Below, in pieces: positions 8,849-16,516 of a stretch of DNA of 32,072 nucleotides. The translations under genes were made by a program, and so were the position numbers. Origin of the DNA: Candidatus Fimivivens faecavium (GTDB taxonomy: Bacteria; Bacillota; Clostridia; Oscillospirales; Ruminococcaceae); NCBI GenBank assembly GCA_018716105.1, contig DVKH01000022.1:1-32072 (forward strand), written 5' to 3'. The stretch's first letter is position 1. Every line of letters starts with the position of its first letter. Below the pieces are notes generated by a model. The model did no database searches. It saw nothing but the letters and a program-made list of their open reading frames with translations, and was not told the origin of the DNA.

Positions 8849-9212
8849 ATCCGCAAAGCGGATATTAGATGGGATTTTAACGGCCGCCCTGCGGGCATGG
8901 CCGATTATATCATGAAAAACGTTTTATGATACAATAACCGCAGAGAATTGGGCGAAAACCCAATTCAGCCCGCCTCCGGCGGGGCGGGCGCGGCAGAGGC
9001 CGCGCGCTGCGCTTGTTAAACCAGAACCCAAATCGCCTTGAGACGGTTTGGACGCCGCCTTCGCGGCGCGCAGGCCCAATGGGCCTGCCGTTATGGTATA
9101 ATATAACTGAAATGAGTGCATGCGGCGGACGCCCCCGCTCGACAAAACCCGCCCGGCGCGGGGCTTTACAATGTGGCAGAGGGAATTTGGATTCGGCACA
9201 GAGGAGAACGCA
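8849..9212. other. Intergenic region with several inverted repeats and a polA-proximal -10 box
   Basis: No convincing gene is found here. Hairpin-forming repeats include 8846-8866, an 8-bp perfect stem at 8945-8966 (GAATTGGG / CCCAATTC), CCAAA/TTTGG arms around 9029-9052, and a 7-bp palindromic stem at 9071-9087 (CAGGCCC / GGGCCTG). A TATAAT at 9097-9102 directly after the last repeat is the likely polA -10 box, with no clear -35. The leader could carry regulatory structure, or these may be dispersed intergenic repeats. Confidence 0.4.
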
Positions 9213-11840
9213 ATGAAACTACTGGCAGTTGATTCAAACAGTATTTTAAACCGTGCGTACTATGGCATCCGCCTGCTGACTACGAGAAACGGCGAATACA
9301 CCAACGGTATTTTCGGCTTTCTGAATATTCTGTTTAAAATCCTCGACGAGGTCAGGCCTGACCGGGTCGCCTTCGCGTTCGACGTGAAGGCCCCGACCTT
9401 CCGGCACGAGCGGTTCGAGGGCTACAAGGCGCAGAGAAAGGGAATGCCGGACGAGCTGGCCGCGCAGCTCGAGCCGCTCAAGAGCATCCTCCGGATGCTG
9501 GGGTACCCGATTTTGGAGCTGCCCGGCTTTGAAGCGGACGACATCCTCGGGACCCTCTCCCTGCTCTGCCGGGAGCGCGGGGACGAATGCGTGATCGCGA
9601 CCGGCGACCGCGACAGCTTTCAGCTTGTCGGCGAGGGGGTGACGGTGCGCCTCGCGAGCACGAGGATGGGCCAAAGCCACGCCGAGGTGATCGACGAGGC
9701 CGCGATCCGCGAGAAATACGGCGTCTCGCCCGCGCAGATGATCGACGTCAAGGCGCTGATGGGCGACGCATCCGACAACATCCCGGGCGTCGCCGGAATC
9801 GGGGAGAAGACGGCGCTCGACCTCATCCGGAAGTTTTCCTCGCTCGACGGGGTCTATGAGAACCTCGAGAGCCCGGAGATCAAAAAAGGCGTGCGCGAAA
9901 AGCTCCGGCTCGGGAAAGAGATGGCCTATGAGAGCCGGGTCCTTGCCGAGATCGACAAAAAAGTCCCGCTGCCGGCGTCGCTGGACGATCTGGTTCCCGG
10001 CGAGCGGGACAACGACGGGCTTTACCGGCTGCTCGACCGGCTCGAGCTGCGGACAACCATCTCCCGGCTCGGGCTCGCCGCGCCGTCCGGCCCCCCGCCC
10101 GAGGACGCGGCCGCCGTCCCCCAGGAGCCGGCGAAAAGGCTTCCGCTTGCGGCGGGGGCCGAAGCGGCGAAGGCCGCAGCCGCCATCCTTGGAGGCGGGG
10201 AAGCCTGCCTTGTCTGCCGCTACCGGGAGGACCGGCTGGAGGCGGCGCTTCTGGCGGGCGAAGACAGCGCGGCGCTTCTAAGGGCCGGGGACGAAGGCTT
10301 TGACGAAGCCGTGCGGTCGCTGCTCGCCGCGGCGGAAAAGCTCGTCCTGCCCGACAGCAAGCTGTTTTATCGCTTTGGGTATGAACTTGGATTAAAAATA
10401 CCGATTGTAAAATTTGACCCGATCCTCGCGGGGTATTTGATCAGCCCGCTGTCCTCCTCCTACTCGGTTGAGAGCCTCTGCAGCGGCCGGAATATCGCGC
10501 CGGCTGTCTTTGAGGCCGCAGAGGAGCTTTCGGAAGAGGACCGGGCCCTCGCCGCGACGGCGGCGCTCCTGCCGGGACTCTGCGCGGCGCTTCGGAAAGA
10601 GATCAGCGAAAACGGGCAGGAGAAGCTTCTCTATGAGATCGAGCAGCCGCTTTCCCGCGTGCTCGCCTCGATGGAGCACCTCGGCTTTTCGGTCGACGGC
10701 GCGGGCCTTTCGGACTACGGCGAAGCTTTAAGCGCGGATATCGAGGAGCTGACCGGGCGGATCTATTTCTACGCGGGCGGCGAATTCAACATCAACTCGA
10801 CCAAGCAGCTCGGGGAGGTGCTGTTCGAGAAGCTCGGCCTTCCGACCAAGCGCAAAACCAGGACCAAGAGCGGGTACTCGACCGACGCCGACGTGCTCGA
10901 GTCGCTCCGCGGGAAGCACCCGGTCGTCGAGGACATCCTCGCCTACCGCAAGCTCGCGAAGCTCCGCTCGACCTATGTGGACGGACTTCGGAAGGTGATC
11001 GGCCCGGACGGGCGGGTGCATACGAGCTTCCGCCAGACCGAGACGCGCACCGGGCGGATCTCGTCGATCGAGCCGAACCTTCAAAACATCCCGATCCGCT
11101 CCGAGCGCGGGGCGGAACTGCGCCGGTTTTTCGTCGCCGCGCCGGGCAAAAAGCTGGTGGACGCGGACTATTCCCAGATCGAGCTGCGGGTGCTCGCGCA
11201 CATCGCGGACGATCCGGCGATGATCGGGGCGTTCCTTGAAAACCAGGACATCCACACCCGGACGGCGGCCGAGGTCTTCGATCTGCCGGAGGAATTTGTA
11301 ACGCCCCAGATGCGCTCGAGCGCGAAGGCGGTCAACTTCGGAATCGTCTACGGCATCGGCGCGTTCTCGCTTTCACAGGACATCGGCGTGACCGTCGCCG
11401 AGGCCGACAGGTATATCAAAAACTACCTCGCCACCTTCGCGGGGGTAAAAAACTATATGCAGGACGCAATCGCCTTCGGGAAGGAGCACGGCTATGTGAG
11501 GACGATGTTCGGCAGAAGGCGGCAGCTGCCCGAGCTCTCGAACTCAAACCGGAATATCCGGAACTTCGGCGAGCGGGCCGCGATGAACACCCCGATCCAG
11601 GGCACCGCCGCCGACATCATCAAACTCGCGATGGTGCGGGTGTTCGACCGGCTCGACGCGGAGGGGATGGAATCCCGGCTGATTCTCCAGGTGCACGACG
11701 AACTGATCGTCGAGGCGCCGGCGGACGAGGCGGAAACGGCCGCGCGGATTGTGGTCGAGGAGATGCAGAACGCGGTAAAGCTCAAGGTCCCGCTGCTCGC
11801 CGGTTCCGGCGTCGGCGACAACTGGCTCGAGGCGCACTGA
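9213..11840 (+). CDS. polA: DNA polymerase I
   Basis: The 875-aa enzyme starts at ATG 9213 behind GAGGAG (9201-9206); upstream in-frame starts lack such a site. Residues 1 to about 290 form the 5'-3' exonuclease/flap domain (LLAVDSNSILNRAYYG, AFDVKAPTFRHE, EADDILGTL, TGDRDSFQL, GDASDNIPGVAGIGEKTA). The central 3'-5' exonuclease-like domain (about 310-480) has lost the DxE catalytic motif, as in many Firmicutes enzymes, so proofreading is probably absent. The polymerase domain has motif A (DYSQIELRVLAHIADD), motif B (RSSAKAVNFGIVYGIGAFS) and motif C (LQVHDELIVEAP). It fills gaps in excision repair and removes RNA primers. rimI follows after 19 bp. Confidence 0.97.
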   Translation: MKLLAVDSNSILNRAYYGIRLLTTRNGEYTNGIFGFLNILFKILDEVRPDRVAFAFDVKAPTFRHERFEGYKAQRKGMPDELAAQLEPLKSILRMLGYPILELPGFEADDILGTLSLLCRERGDECVIATGDRDSFQLVGEGVTVRLASTRMGQSHAEVIDEAAIREKYGVSPAQMIDVKALMGDASDNIPGVAGIGEKTALDLIRKFSSLDGVYENLESPEIKKGVREKLRLGKEMAYESRVLAEIDKKVPLPASLDDLVPGERDNDGLYRLLDRLELRTTISRLGLAAPSGPPPEDAAAVPQEPAKRLPLAAGAEAAKAAAAILGGGEACLVCRYREDRLEAALLAGEDSAALLRAGDEGFDEAVRSLLAAAEKLVLPDSKLFYRFGYELGLKIPIVKFDPILAGYLISPLSSSYSVESLCSGRNIAPAVFEAAEELSEEDRALAATAALLPGLCAALRKEISENGQEKLLYEIEQPLSRVLASMEHLGFSVDGAGLSDYGEALSADIEELTGRIYFYAGGEFNINSTKQLGEVLFEKLGLPTKRKTRTKSGYSTDADVLESLRGKHPVVEDILAYRKLAKLRSTYVDGLRKVIGPDGRVHTSFRQTETRTGRISSIEPNLQNIPIRSERGAELRRFFVAAPGKKLVDADYSQIELRVLAHIADDPAMIGAFLENQDIHTRTAAEVFDLPEEFVTPQMRSSAKAVNFGIVYGIGAFSLSQDIGVTVAEADRYIKNYLATFAGVKNYMQDAIAFGKEHGYVRTMFGRRRQLPELSNSNRNIRNFGERAAMNTPIQGTAADIIKLAMVRVFDRLDAEGMESRLILQVHDELIVEAPADEAETAARIVVEEMQNAVKLKVPLLAGSGVGDNWLEAH

Positions 11841-11859
11841 CGGCGCAGGGGGGACGGCG

Positions 11860-12306
11860 ATGGAGTTTCGTTTGCTGCCGCTGGAAGAGCGGCATATTCC
11901 CTTCTGCGCCGCGCTCGAGAGGCTCTGCTTTTCGGAACCGTGGAGCGAGGCGGCGCTCCGGGGCGGCCTCGAAAGCGAGGCGGGCGTTTTTCTCGCGGCT
12001 GAGACGGCCGGCGGGGAGTTCGCGGGCTATGCGGGGATGCAGGCCGCCGGCGGCGAGGGCTACGTTGCGAATATCGCAGTGGAGCCGGGCTTTCGGGGCC
12101 GGGGCTGCGGCCGGCTTCTGACCCGGGGGCTGATCGAGGCGGCCGCGGGGGCGGGCTGCGAATTCATCAGCCTCGAGGTCCGCGCGTCGAACGCGGCGGC
12201 GATCGCGCTCTATGAATCGCTCGGCTTTACGCTGGCGGGCAGGAGGCGCGGTTTTTACCAGAAGCCGCAGGAAGACGCGCTGATTATGACGCATATATTG
12301 ACTTGA
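11860..12306 (+). CDS. rimI: Ribosomal protein S18-alanine N-acetyltransferase
   Basis: This 148-aa GNAT-fold protein starts at ATG 11860 after CAGGGGGGA. It shows the RimI pattern: FSEPWSEAALRGGLE near residue 25, the acetyl-CoA pyrophosphate loop VEPGFRGRGCGRLL (about 76-89), SLEVRASNAAAIALYESLGF (about 108-127) and GRRRGFYQKPQEDALIM near the end. RimI acetylates the N-terminal alanine of ribosomal protein S18. In Firmicutes it commonly sits with the t6A genes tsaE-tsaB-rimI-tsaD; here it lies between polA and tsaD, with tsaB and tsaE absent. Confidence 0.93.
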   Translation: MEFRLLPLEERHIPFCAALERLCFSEPWSEAALRGGLESEAGVFLAAETAGGEFAGYAGMQAAGGEGYVANIAVEPGFRGRGCGRLLTRGLIEAAAGAGCEFISLEVRASNAAAIALYESLGFTLAGRRRGFYQKPQEDALIMTHILT

Positions 12307-12397
12307 AGGAAAAAGAGCGTTGTTTAAAAAGCCGCCCTAGACGGAGCGGGCTTCCCCGCCATGATAGGAATTTGAACGAAAGAAGGTGAGAAATGCG

Positions 12398-13429
12398 ATG
12401 AAGATTCTTGGCATCGAGACCTCCTGCGACGAGACGGCGGCGGCCGTCGTCGAGGACGGGCGGCGGCTCCTCTCCTCGGTGGTCAGCACCCAGATCGCGG
12501 AGCACCGCCTCTACGGCGGGGTGGTCCCCGAAATTGCGAGCCGCCGCCACACCGAAGCGGTCAGCCAGGTGGCGCGGCGGGCGCTCGAGGAGGCGGGGGT
12601 TTCCCTCTCCGGCCTCGGCGCGGTCGCGGTTACGGCTGGCCCGGGGCTCATCGGGGCGCTGCTGGTCGGGGTAAACTTTGCGAAGGGGCTGTCGGCCGCG
12701 GCGGGGCTTGCGCTTGTGCCGGTGCACCACATCCGGGGGCACATCGCGGCGAACTACCTCGCCTATCCGGAGCTGGCCCCCCCGTTTCTCTGCCTCGTCG
12801 CCTCAGGCGGGCACAGCCACATCGTCATGGCGCGGGATTACACGGAGTTTGAAATTCTCGGACGCACCCGGGACGACGCGGCGGGCGAGTGCTTCGACAA
12901 GGCGGCGCGCGCGATGGGGCTCGGCTATCCCGGCGGGGTGGAGATTGACCGGCTCGCGCGCCGGGGCGACCCGGAACGGTACCGCCTCCCCTTGCCAAAG
13001 GTCGAGGGCGCGCCGCTGGACGCCAGTTTCTCGGGGCTCAAGACCTCGGTGATCAATCTTCTCCACAACGCGCGGCAGAAGGAGGAGGAAATCGACCTGC
13101 CCTCCCTCGCGGCGAGTTTTGAAAAAACGGTGGCCGAGGCGCTGGCAAGCCGGCTGTTCGCCGCCGCGGAGCGGGAAAACTGCGGGGTGGTTTCGATCGC
13201 CGGCGGCGTTTCTGCGAACACCTGTCTTCGGGAGACGGTCATTCGGGGCGCGGAAAAACGCGGGCTTCGAATTTACCTTCCGCCGTTGTCGCTCTGTGGT
13301 GATAATGCGGCGATGATTGCAGCCCAGGGCTTTTTTGAGTTTAGGGCCGGAATCCGCGCTCCCGCTTCGTTAAACGCCGTCGCAACCCTGCCGATCGACC
13401 ATGCGCGTGCGCAGGACTATTGTGTGTGA
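12398..13429 (+). CDS. tsaD: tRNA t6A37 threonylcarbamoyltransferase
   Basis: The 343-aa product is a Kae1/Qri7/TsaD ASKHA-fold protein that transfers threonylcarbamoyl from its adenylate to A37 of ANN-decoding tRNAs. It has MKILGIETSCDETAAAVVED at the N terminus, the metal-binding HHIRGH (about residues 109-114), LVASGGHSHIV, DDAAGECFDKAARAMGLGYPGG, and a C-terminal GGVSANTCLRE and LCGDNAAMIA. I chose ATG 12398 because AAGGTGA at 12383-12389 is well spaced; a GTG at 12386 overlaps that site. Its partners TsaB, TsaE and TsaC are not in the window. The 91-bp gap after rimI holds no clear promoter. Confidence 0.95.
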   Translation: MKILGIETSCDETAAAVVEDGRRLLSSVVSTQIAEHRLYGGVVPEIASRRHTEAVSQVARRALEEAGVSLSGLGAVAVTAGPGLIGALLVGVNFAKGLSAAAGLALVPVHHIRGHIAANYLAYPELAPPFLCLVASGGHSHIVMARDYTEFEILGRTRDDAAGECFDKAARAMGLGYPGGVEIDRLARRGDPERYRLPLPKVEGAPLDASFSGLKTSVINLLHNARQKEEEIDLPSLAASFEKTVAEALASRLFAAAERENCGVVSIAGGVSANTCLRETVIRGAEKRGLRIYLPPLSLCGDNAAMIAAQGFFEFRAGIRAPASLNAVATLPIDHARAQDYCV

Positions 13430-13464
13430 ATAGAGGACAGAATTCAATTTTTGAAACTAAAATG

Positions 13465-13493
13465 TTGAAAAAATTGTGGAAAGGGTCTATAAT
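13465..13493 (+). promoter_or_regulatory. Promoter for pckG
   Basis: TTGAAA (13465-13470), a 17-bp spacer, and TATAAT (13488-13493) in an AT-rich stretch. Transcription would start near 13500, giving a 64-nt leader with a small GGCTG/CAGCC hairpin at 13502-13514. Confidence 0.75.
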
Positions 13494-13563
13494 CGAACCA
13501 GGGCTGAAACAGCCAGGGGGCCATCTTAAAAGATTTTTGGAGATTTAGGGGGAACTTTTTGTC

Positions 13564-15348
13564 ATGACGGCGAATCTGACGGTAAAAGAATGGGTGCAGA
13601 AATGCACGTCGCTTTGTAGGCCTGACCGTGTGGTCTGGGTGGACGGAAGCGAGGAGCAGGCAAAAGCAATCCGCCAGGAGGCGCTTTCGACGGGCGAGCT
13701 GATCGAGCTCAACCAGGAAAAGCTGCCGGGCTGCTACCTGCACCGGAGCGACCCGGACGACGTTGCAAGAGTCGAGCACAGGACCTTCATCTGCTGCGAA
13801 AAAGAAGAGGACGCCGGCCCGACCAACAACTGGCTTGATCCAAAAGAAACCTATGAAACGCTTGAAAAACTCTACGACGGCTGCATGGCGGGACGCACCA
13901 TGTACGTCATCCCGTTCCTGATGGGGCCGTATGGTTCCCCGTCGTCGAAAATCGGCGTCGAAATCACCGATTCCATCTATGTTACCCTCTCGATGCTCAT
14001 CATGACCCGCGTGGGCGAGCGCGTCTGGGAAGAACTTGGGGATTCCAACGACTGGGTCCGGTGCCTCCACTCAAAGGCGCAGCTCGACCCCGAAAACCGC
14101 TACATATGCCATTTCCCGCAGGACAACACCATCTTGTCGATCAATTCCGGCTACGGCGGCAACGCCCTGATGGGGAAAAAGTGCTTTGCGCTCCGAATCG
14201 CCTCCTGCCTTGCAAGGGACGAGGGCTGGCTCGCGGAACATATGCTGATTCTGGGAATTCAGCCGCCCGGCGGCGACGTCAAATATGTGGCCGCGGCCTT
14301 CCCGTCCGCCTGCGGCAAGACCAACCTCGCGATGATCATCCCGCCGGAAATCTTCCAGCAGAAGGGTTATAAGACCTGGTGCGTCGGCGACGACATCGCC
14401 TGGATGCATATCGGGAAGGACGGGCGGCTCTACGCGATCAACGCGGAGAAAGGCTTCTTCGGCGTGGCGCCCGGCACCAACGCGAAGAGCAACTACAACG
14501 CGATGGCCACCACCCAAAAGAACACCATCTTCACCAACGTGGCGCTCAATCTCGACGACAACACCGTCTGGTGGGAGGGCATGAACAAGACCCCGCCCGA
14601 GCATGCGCTGGACTGGAAGGGCAACCCCTGGACCGCCGAAAGCGGCCGTCCGGGCGCGCATCCGAACTCCCGCTTCACCGCCCCGAGCGAGAACTGCCCG
14701 ATGATCTCCCCGAAATTCGACGACCCCGAGGGCGTGCCCATCTCGGCGATCATCTTCGGCGGGCGGCGCGCGAAGACCGCCCCGCTTGTCTACCAGTCGC
14801 GCGACTGGAAGAGCGGCGTGTTTGTCGGCTCGATCATGGGCAGCGAAACGACCGCCGCCGCGACCGGGAAGGTCGGGGTGGTGCGCCGCGACCCGATGGC
14901 GATGCTCCCGTTCTGCGGGTACAACATGGGCGACTACTTCGGGCACTGGCTCGAAATGGGCGAGCGGCTCGGCGACAAGGCGCCGAAGGTCTTTAACGTC
15001 AACTGGTTCAGGACCGATGAAAACGGCAAGTTCATCTGGCCGGGCTTCGGCGAGAACATGCGGGTGCTCGAGTGGATTCTCGCCCGCTGCGAGGGGGAGG
15101 GCGGCGCAAACGAGACGCCGATCGGCTTCGAGCCGCGTCCGGAGGACATCAACATCGAAGGGCTCGACCTCGACGTTGAAACGGTCAGACAACTGCTTGG
15201 AGTCGACCCCGGGCTTTGGAAAGAGGAAGTGAAAGACATCCGGGCCTTCTACGAGAAGTTTGGGGAAAAGCTGCCGAAAGAGCTTTGGCAGGAACTCGCC
15301 CAGCTCGAAGAGCGGCTCGGCCTGACAGTGGCGGAGGGCGCGAAGTGA
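13564..15348 (+). CDS. pckG: GTP-dependent phosphoenolpyruvate carboxykinase
   Basis: This 594-aa cytosolic enzyme interconverts oxaloacetate plus GTP with phosphoenolpyruvate, CO2 and GDP; in anaerobes it can run in the carboxylating direction. Family motifs: the substrate site around TMYVIPFLMGPYGSP (about residue 118), IASCLARDEGWLAEHMLILG, the kinase-1a P-loop AFPSACGKTNLAM with the reactive cysteine (about 245-257), the kinase-2 metal site VGDDIAWM, and NPNSRF-like HPNSRFTAPSENCP. Length is typical of GTP-type PEPCK. The start is ATG 13564 with a GGGGGA-containing binding site. It has its own promoter and is translationally coupled to a 43-aa membrane peptide gene whose GTG start overlaps its stop. 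Confidence 0.97.
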   Translation: MTANLTVKEWVQKCTSLCRPDRVVWVDGSEEQAKAIRQEALSTGELIELNQEKLPGCYLHRSDPDDVARVEHRTFICCEKEEDAGPTNNWLDPKETYETLEKLYDGCMAGRTMYVIPFLMGPYGSPSSKIGVEITDSIYVTLSMLIMTRVGERVWEELGDSNDWVRCLHSKAQLDPENRYICHFPQDNTILSINSGYGGNALMGKKCFALRIASCLARDEGWLAEHMLILGIQPPGGDVKYVAAAFPSACGKTNLAMIIPPEIFQQKGYKTWCVGDDIAWMHIGKDGRLYAINAEKGFFGVAPGTNAKSNYNAMATTQKNTIFTNVALNLDDNTVWWEGMNKTPPEHALDWKGNPWTAESGRPGAHPNSRFTAPSENCPMISPKFDDPEGVPISAIIFGGRRAKTAPLVYQSRDWKSGVFVGSIMGSETTAAATGKVGVVRRDPMAMLPFCGYNMGDYFGHWLEMGERLGDKAPKVFNVNWFRTDENGKFIWPGFGENMRVLEWILARCEGEGGANETPIGFEPRPEDINIEGLDLDVETVRQLLGVDPGLWKEEVKDIRAFYEKFGEKLPKELWQELAQLEERLGLTVAEGAK

Positions 15349-15476
15349 ACCTCGAGAGGAGCTATGGAAAACGCCAGCTCTGGAAGTCGGTCCTTGCAAT
15401 CACTATGGTTACGGCGGGATGCGGCTGTTTTGTCCTGAGCTGCGTCGCCGCGATGATTGTCTGCAATAAGGAATAA
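15345..15476 (+). CDS. 43-aa single-pass membrane peptide overlapping the pckG stop
   Basis: A GTG at 15345 overlaps the pckG TGA (15346-15348) in a GTGA arrangement typical of translational coupling. A GGAGGG site at 15333-15338 lies 6 nt upstream. The product has a basic N terminus (VNLERSYGKRQLWK) and one hydrophobic helix of about 22 residues (SVLAITMVTAGCGCFVLSCV) ending VCNKE, so it should insert in the membrane. A terminator begins 12 bp after the stop. I recognise no family. It could anchor or regulate PEPCK, or simply ride in the operon. Confidence 0.55.
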   Translation: MNLERSYGKRQLWKSVLAITMVTAGCGCFVLSCVAAMIVCNKE

Positions 15477-15487
15477 AAACGATGAAA

Positions 15488-15525
15488 CGCGGAGGGGCCG
15501 TGGGAAACGGCCCCTCCGCGTTTTT
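15488..15525 (+). terminator. Terminator of the pckG operon
   Basis: Arms 15488-15500 (CGCGGAGGGGCCG) and 15508-15520 pair perfectly over 13 bp with a 7-nt loop, followed by TTTTT. Confidence 0.9.
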
Positions 15526-15541
15526 GATGCGGCGGCCGCAC

Positions 15542-15570
15542 TTGCGGGGAAAGGGCAAGACCGCTATAAT
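15542..15570 (+). promoter_or_regulatory. Promoter upstream of the candidate RNA and nitrilase-like genes
   Basis: TTGCGG (15542-15547), 17 bp, TATAAT (15565-15570). The transcript would begin near 15577 and have about 250 nt before the first credible start codon at 15827. Confidence 0.6.
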
Positions 15571-15576
15571 AAAAAT

Positions 15577-15717
15577 AACGCGCAGCGGCGATTTCTGCTA
15601 AGCTGTGACGGCGGTCCCGGACGGAAGGGAAACAGGCGCGTTAGAAATTGACTGCAGCGCTTTTCCACTGCGGTAACCTGAAACCTAGACGGTTATGGCA
15701 GCCGCCGGGCGCGCTTT
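15577..15717 (+). ncRNA. Candidate structured RNA or mRNA leader (unidentified)
   Basis: The segment starts at the predicted transcription start and is bounded by complementary ends: 15580-15583 and 15585-15589 pair with 15711-15714 and 15701-15705. Inside, nested arms ATTTCT/AGAAAT (15591-15596, 15643-15648), CTGT/ACAG and TCCC/GGGA form one long hairpin, and TAACC/GGTTA a second. TTTT follows at 15715-15718. The layout recalls 6S RNA (a long rod with a closing stem), but I cannot match a known family consensus. It may equally be a 5' leader of the next gene. Confidence 0.3.
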
Positions 15718-15826
15718 TGGATGGAAATTTCCTCCATCGCGGGCTGCGCGGGCAAGTGTTATGATAGAAGCGACGTCCAAAGGATTTTGGACGCCCCAGT
15801 TTGGCATGGAAAGGAACAACGCGGCG

Positions 15827-16498
15827 ATGAAAGCGGTTACGGTGTCTGTGGTCGGCTCATTTGCCCCTCCTCCCGAGGGCGCGGAGCTCGTCCTGTTTTC
15901 CGATACAAAAAACTATGTGGCCCAGTATGACAGCGAGAAGATGCTTGCGAAAGCGGTGCGGTATGCAAAGCATTACGGCGTCTATCTCGTGCCGGACCGG
16001 TTTGTGACCGAGGACAGCCTCTGCCTCTGCCTGATCGGGCCGGACGGGTCCCCCCTGCTTGGGCAGAAGGCGATTCACCTCAATCTCGACTACCGCGGCT
16101 TTTTCCGGCGGGAGTCAAGGCTGGAAACCGCCGTCACGCCGTTTGGGCGGGTCGCGCTGCTGGTCGATGTTGACATCAATTTCCCGCAGGTGATCCGCGC
16201 GGCTGCGGCCGAGGGAGTGCAGTTGATTGTTTCAAGCCAGTTTATCCAGCTCTTCGATTTTTTCGACGCGAGAATTGAGTACGGCCCGATCGCCGCGGCA
16301 AAGAGCAACGCGATCAGCGTCGCCGCCGTCACGAGCGCGGGTTCGGTCCTTGTCGGGCCGGACGGCGGGGTGATCGCCGGATTTTCAGAGGATCTCCCGC
16401 TGACGGCGAAAATCCCGATCGGCTCGCCGAGCGGCTGGGAGGACGTCGGCGCCGGCGGAAGGCTTTTGCGCACGCACGGGATGTTGATTCGGGACTGA
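15827..16498 (+). CDS. Nitrilase-superfamily protein without the catalytic cysteine (first of pair)
   Basis: From ATG 15827 (AAAGGA upstream) the product is 223 aa; an ATG at 15806 is an alternative. It follows the carbon-nitrogen hydrolase fold: a lysine segment, GQKAIHLNLDYRGFF, then FGRVALLVDVDINFPQVIRAAAAEGVQLIVSS, which aligns with the usual catalytic-cysteine segment (IGVLICYDIRFPE type). The cysteine position is aspartate here, and the N-terminal glutamate motif (PE) is not apparent. IAAAKSNAISVAAV matches the family's RAxxN region. It therefore looks like a non-catalytic homologue, shorter than the usual 260-300 aa. The next gene, also nitrilase-like, starts 18 bp later, so the two may form one complex. 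Confidence 0.7.
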   Translation: MKAVTVSVVGSFAPPPEGAELVLFSDTKNYVAQYDSEKMLAKAVRYAKHYGVYLVPDRFVTEDSLCLCLIGPDGSPLLGQKAIHLNLDYRGFFRRESRLETAVTPFGRVALLVDVDINFPQVIRAAAAEGVQLIVSSQFIQLFDFFDARIEYGPIAAAKSNAISVAAVTSAGSVLVGPDGGVIAGFSEDLPLTAKIPIGSPSGWEDVGAGGRLLRTHGMLIRD

Positions 16499-16516
16499 GC
16501 GGCAAGGGAGAACAAG

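Noticed and set aside
14071-15399. 442-aa open frame opposite pckG
   Set aside because: It lies wholly within a confidently identified PEPCK gene; the Arg/Ala/Val-rich sequence is typical of a GC-rich shadow frame.
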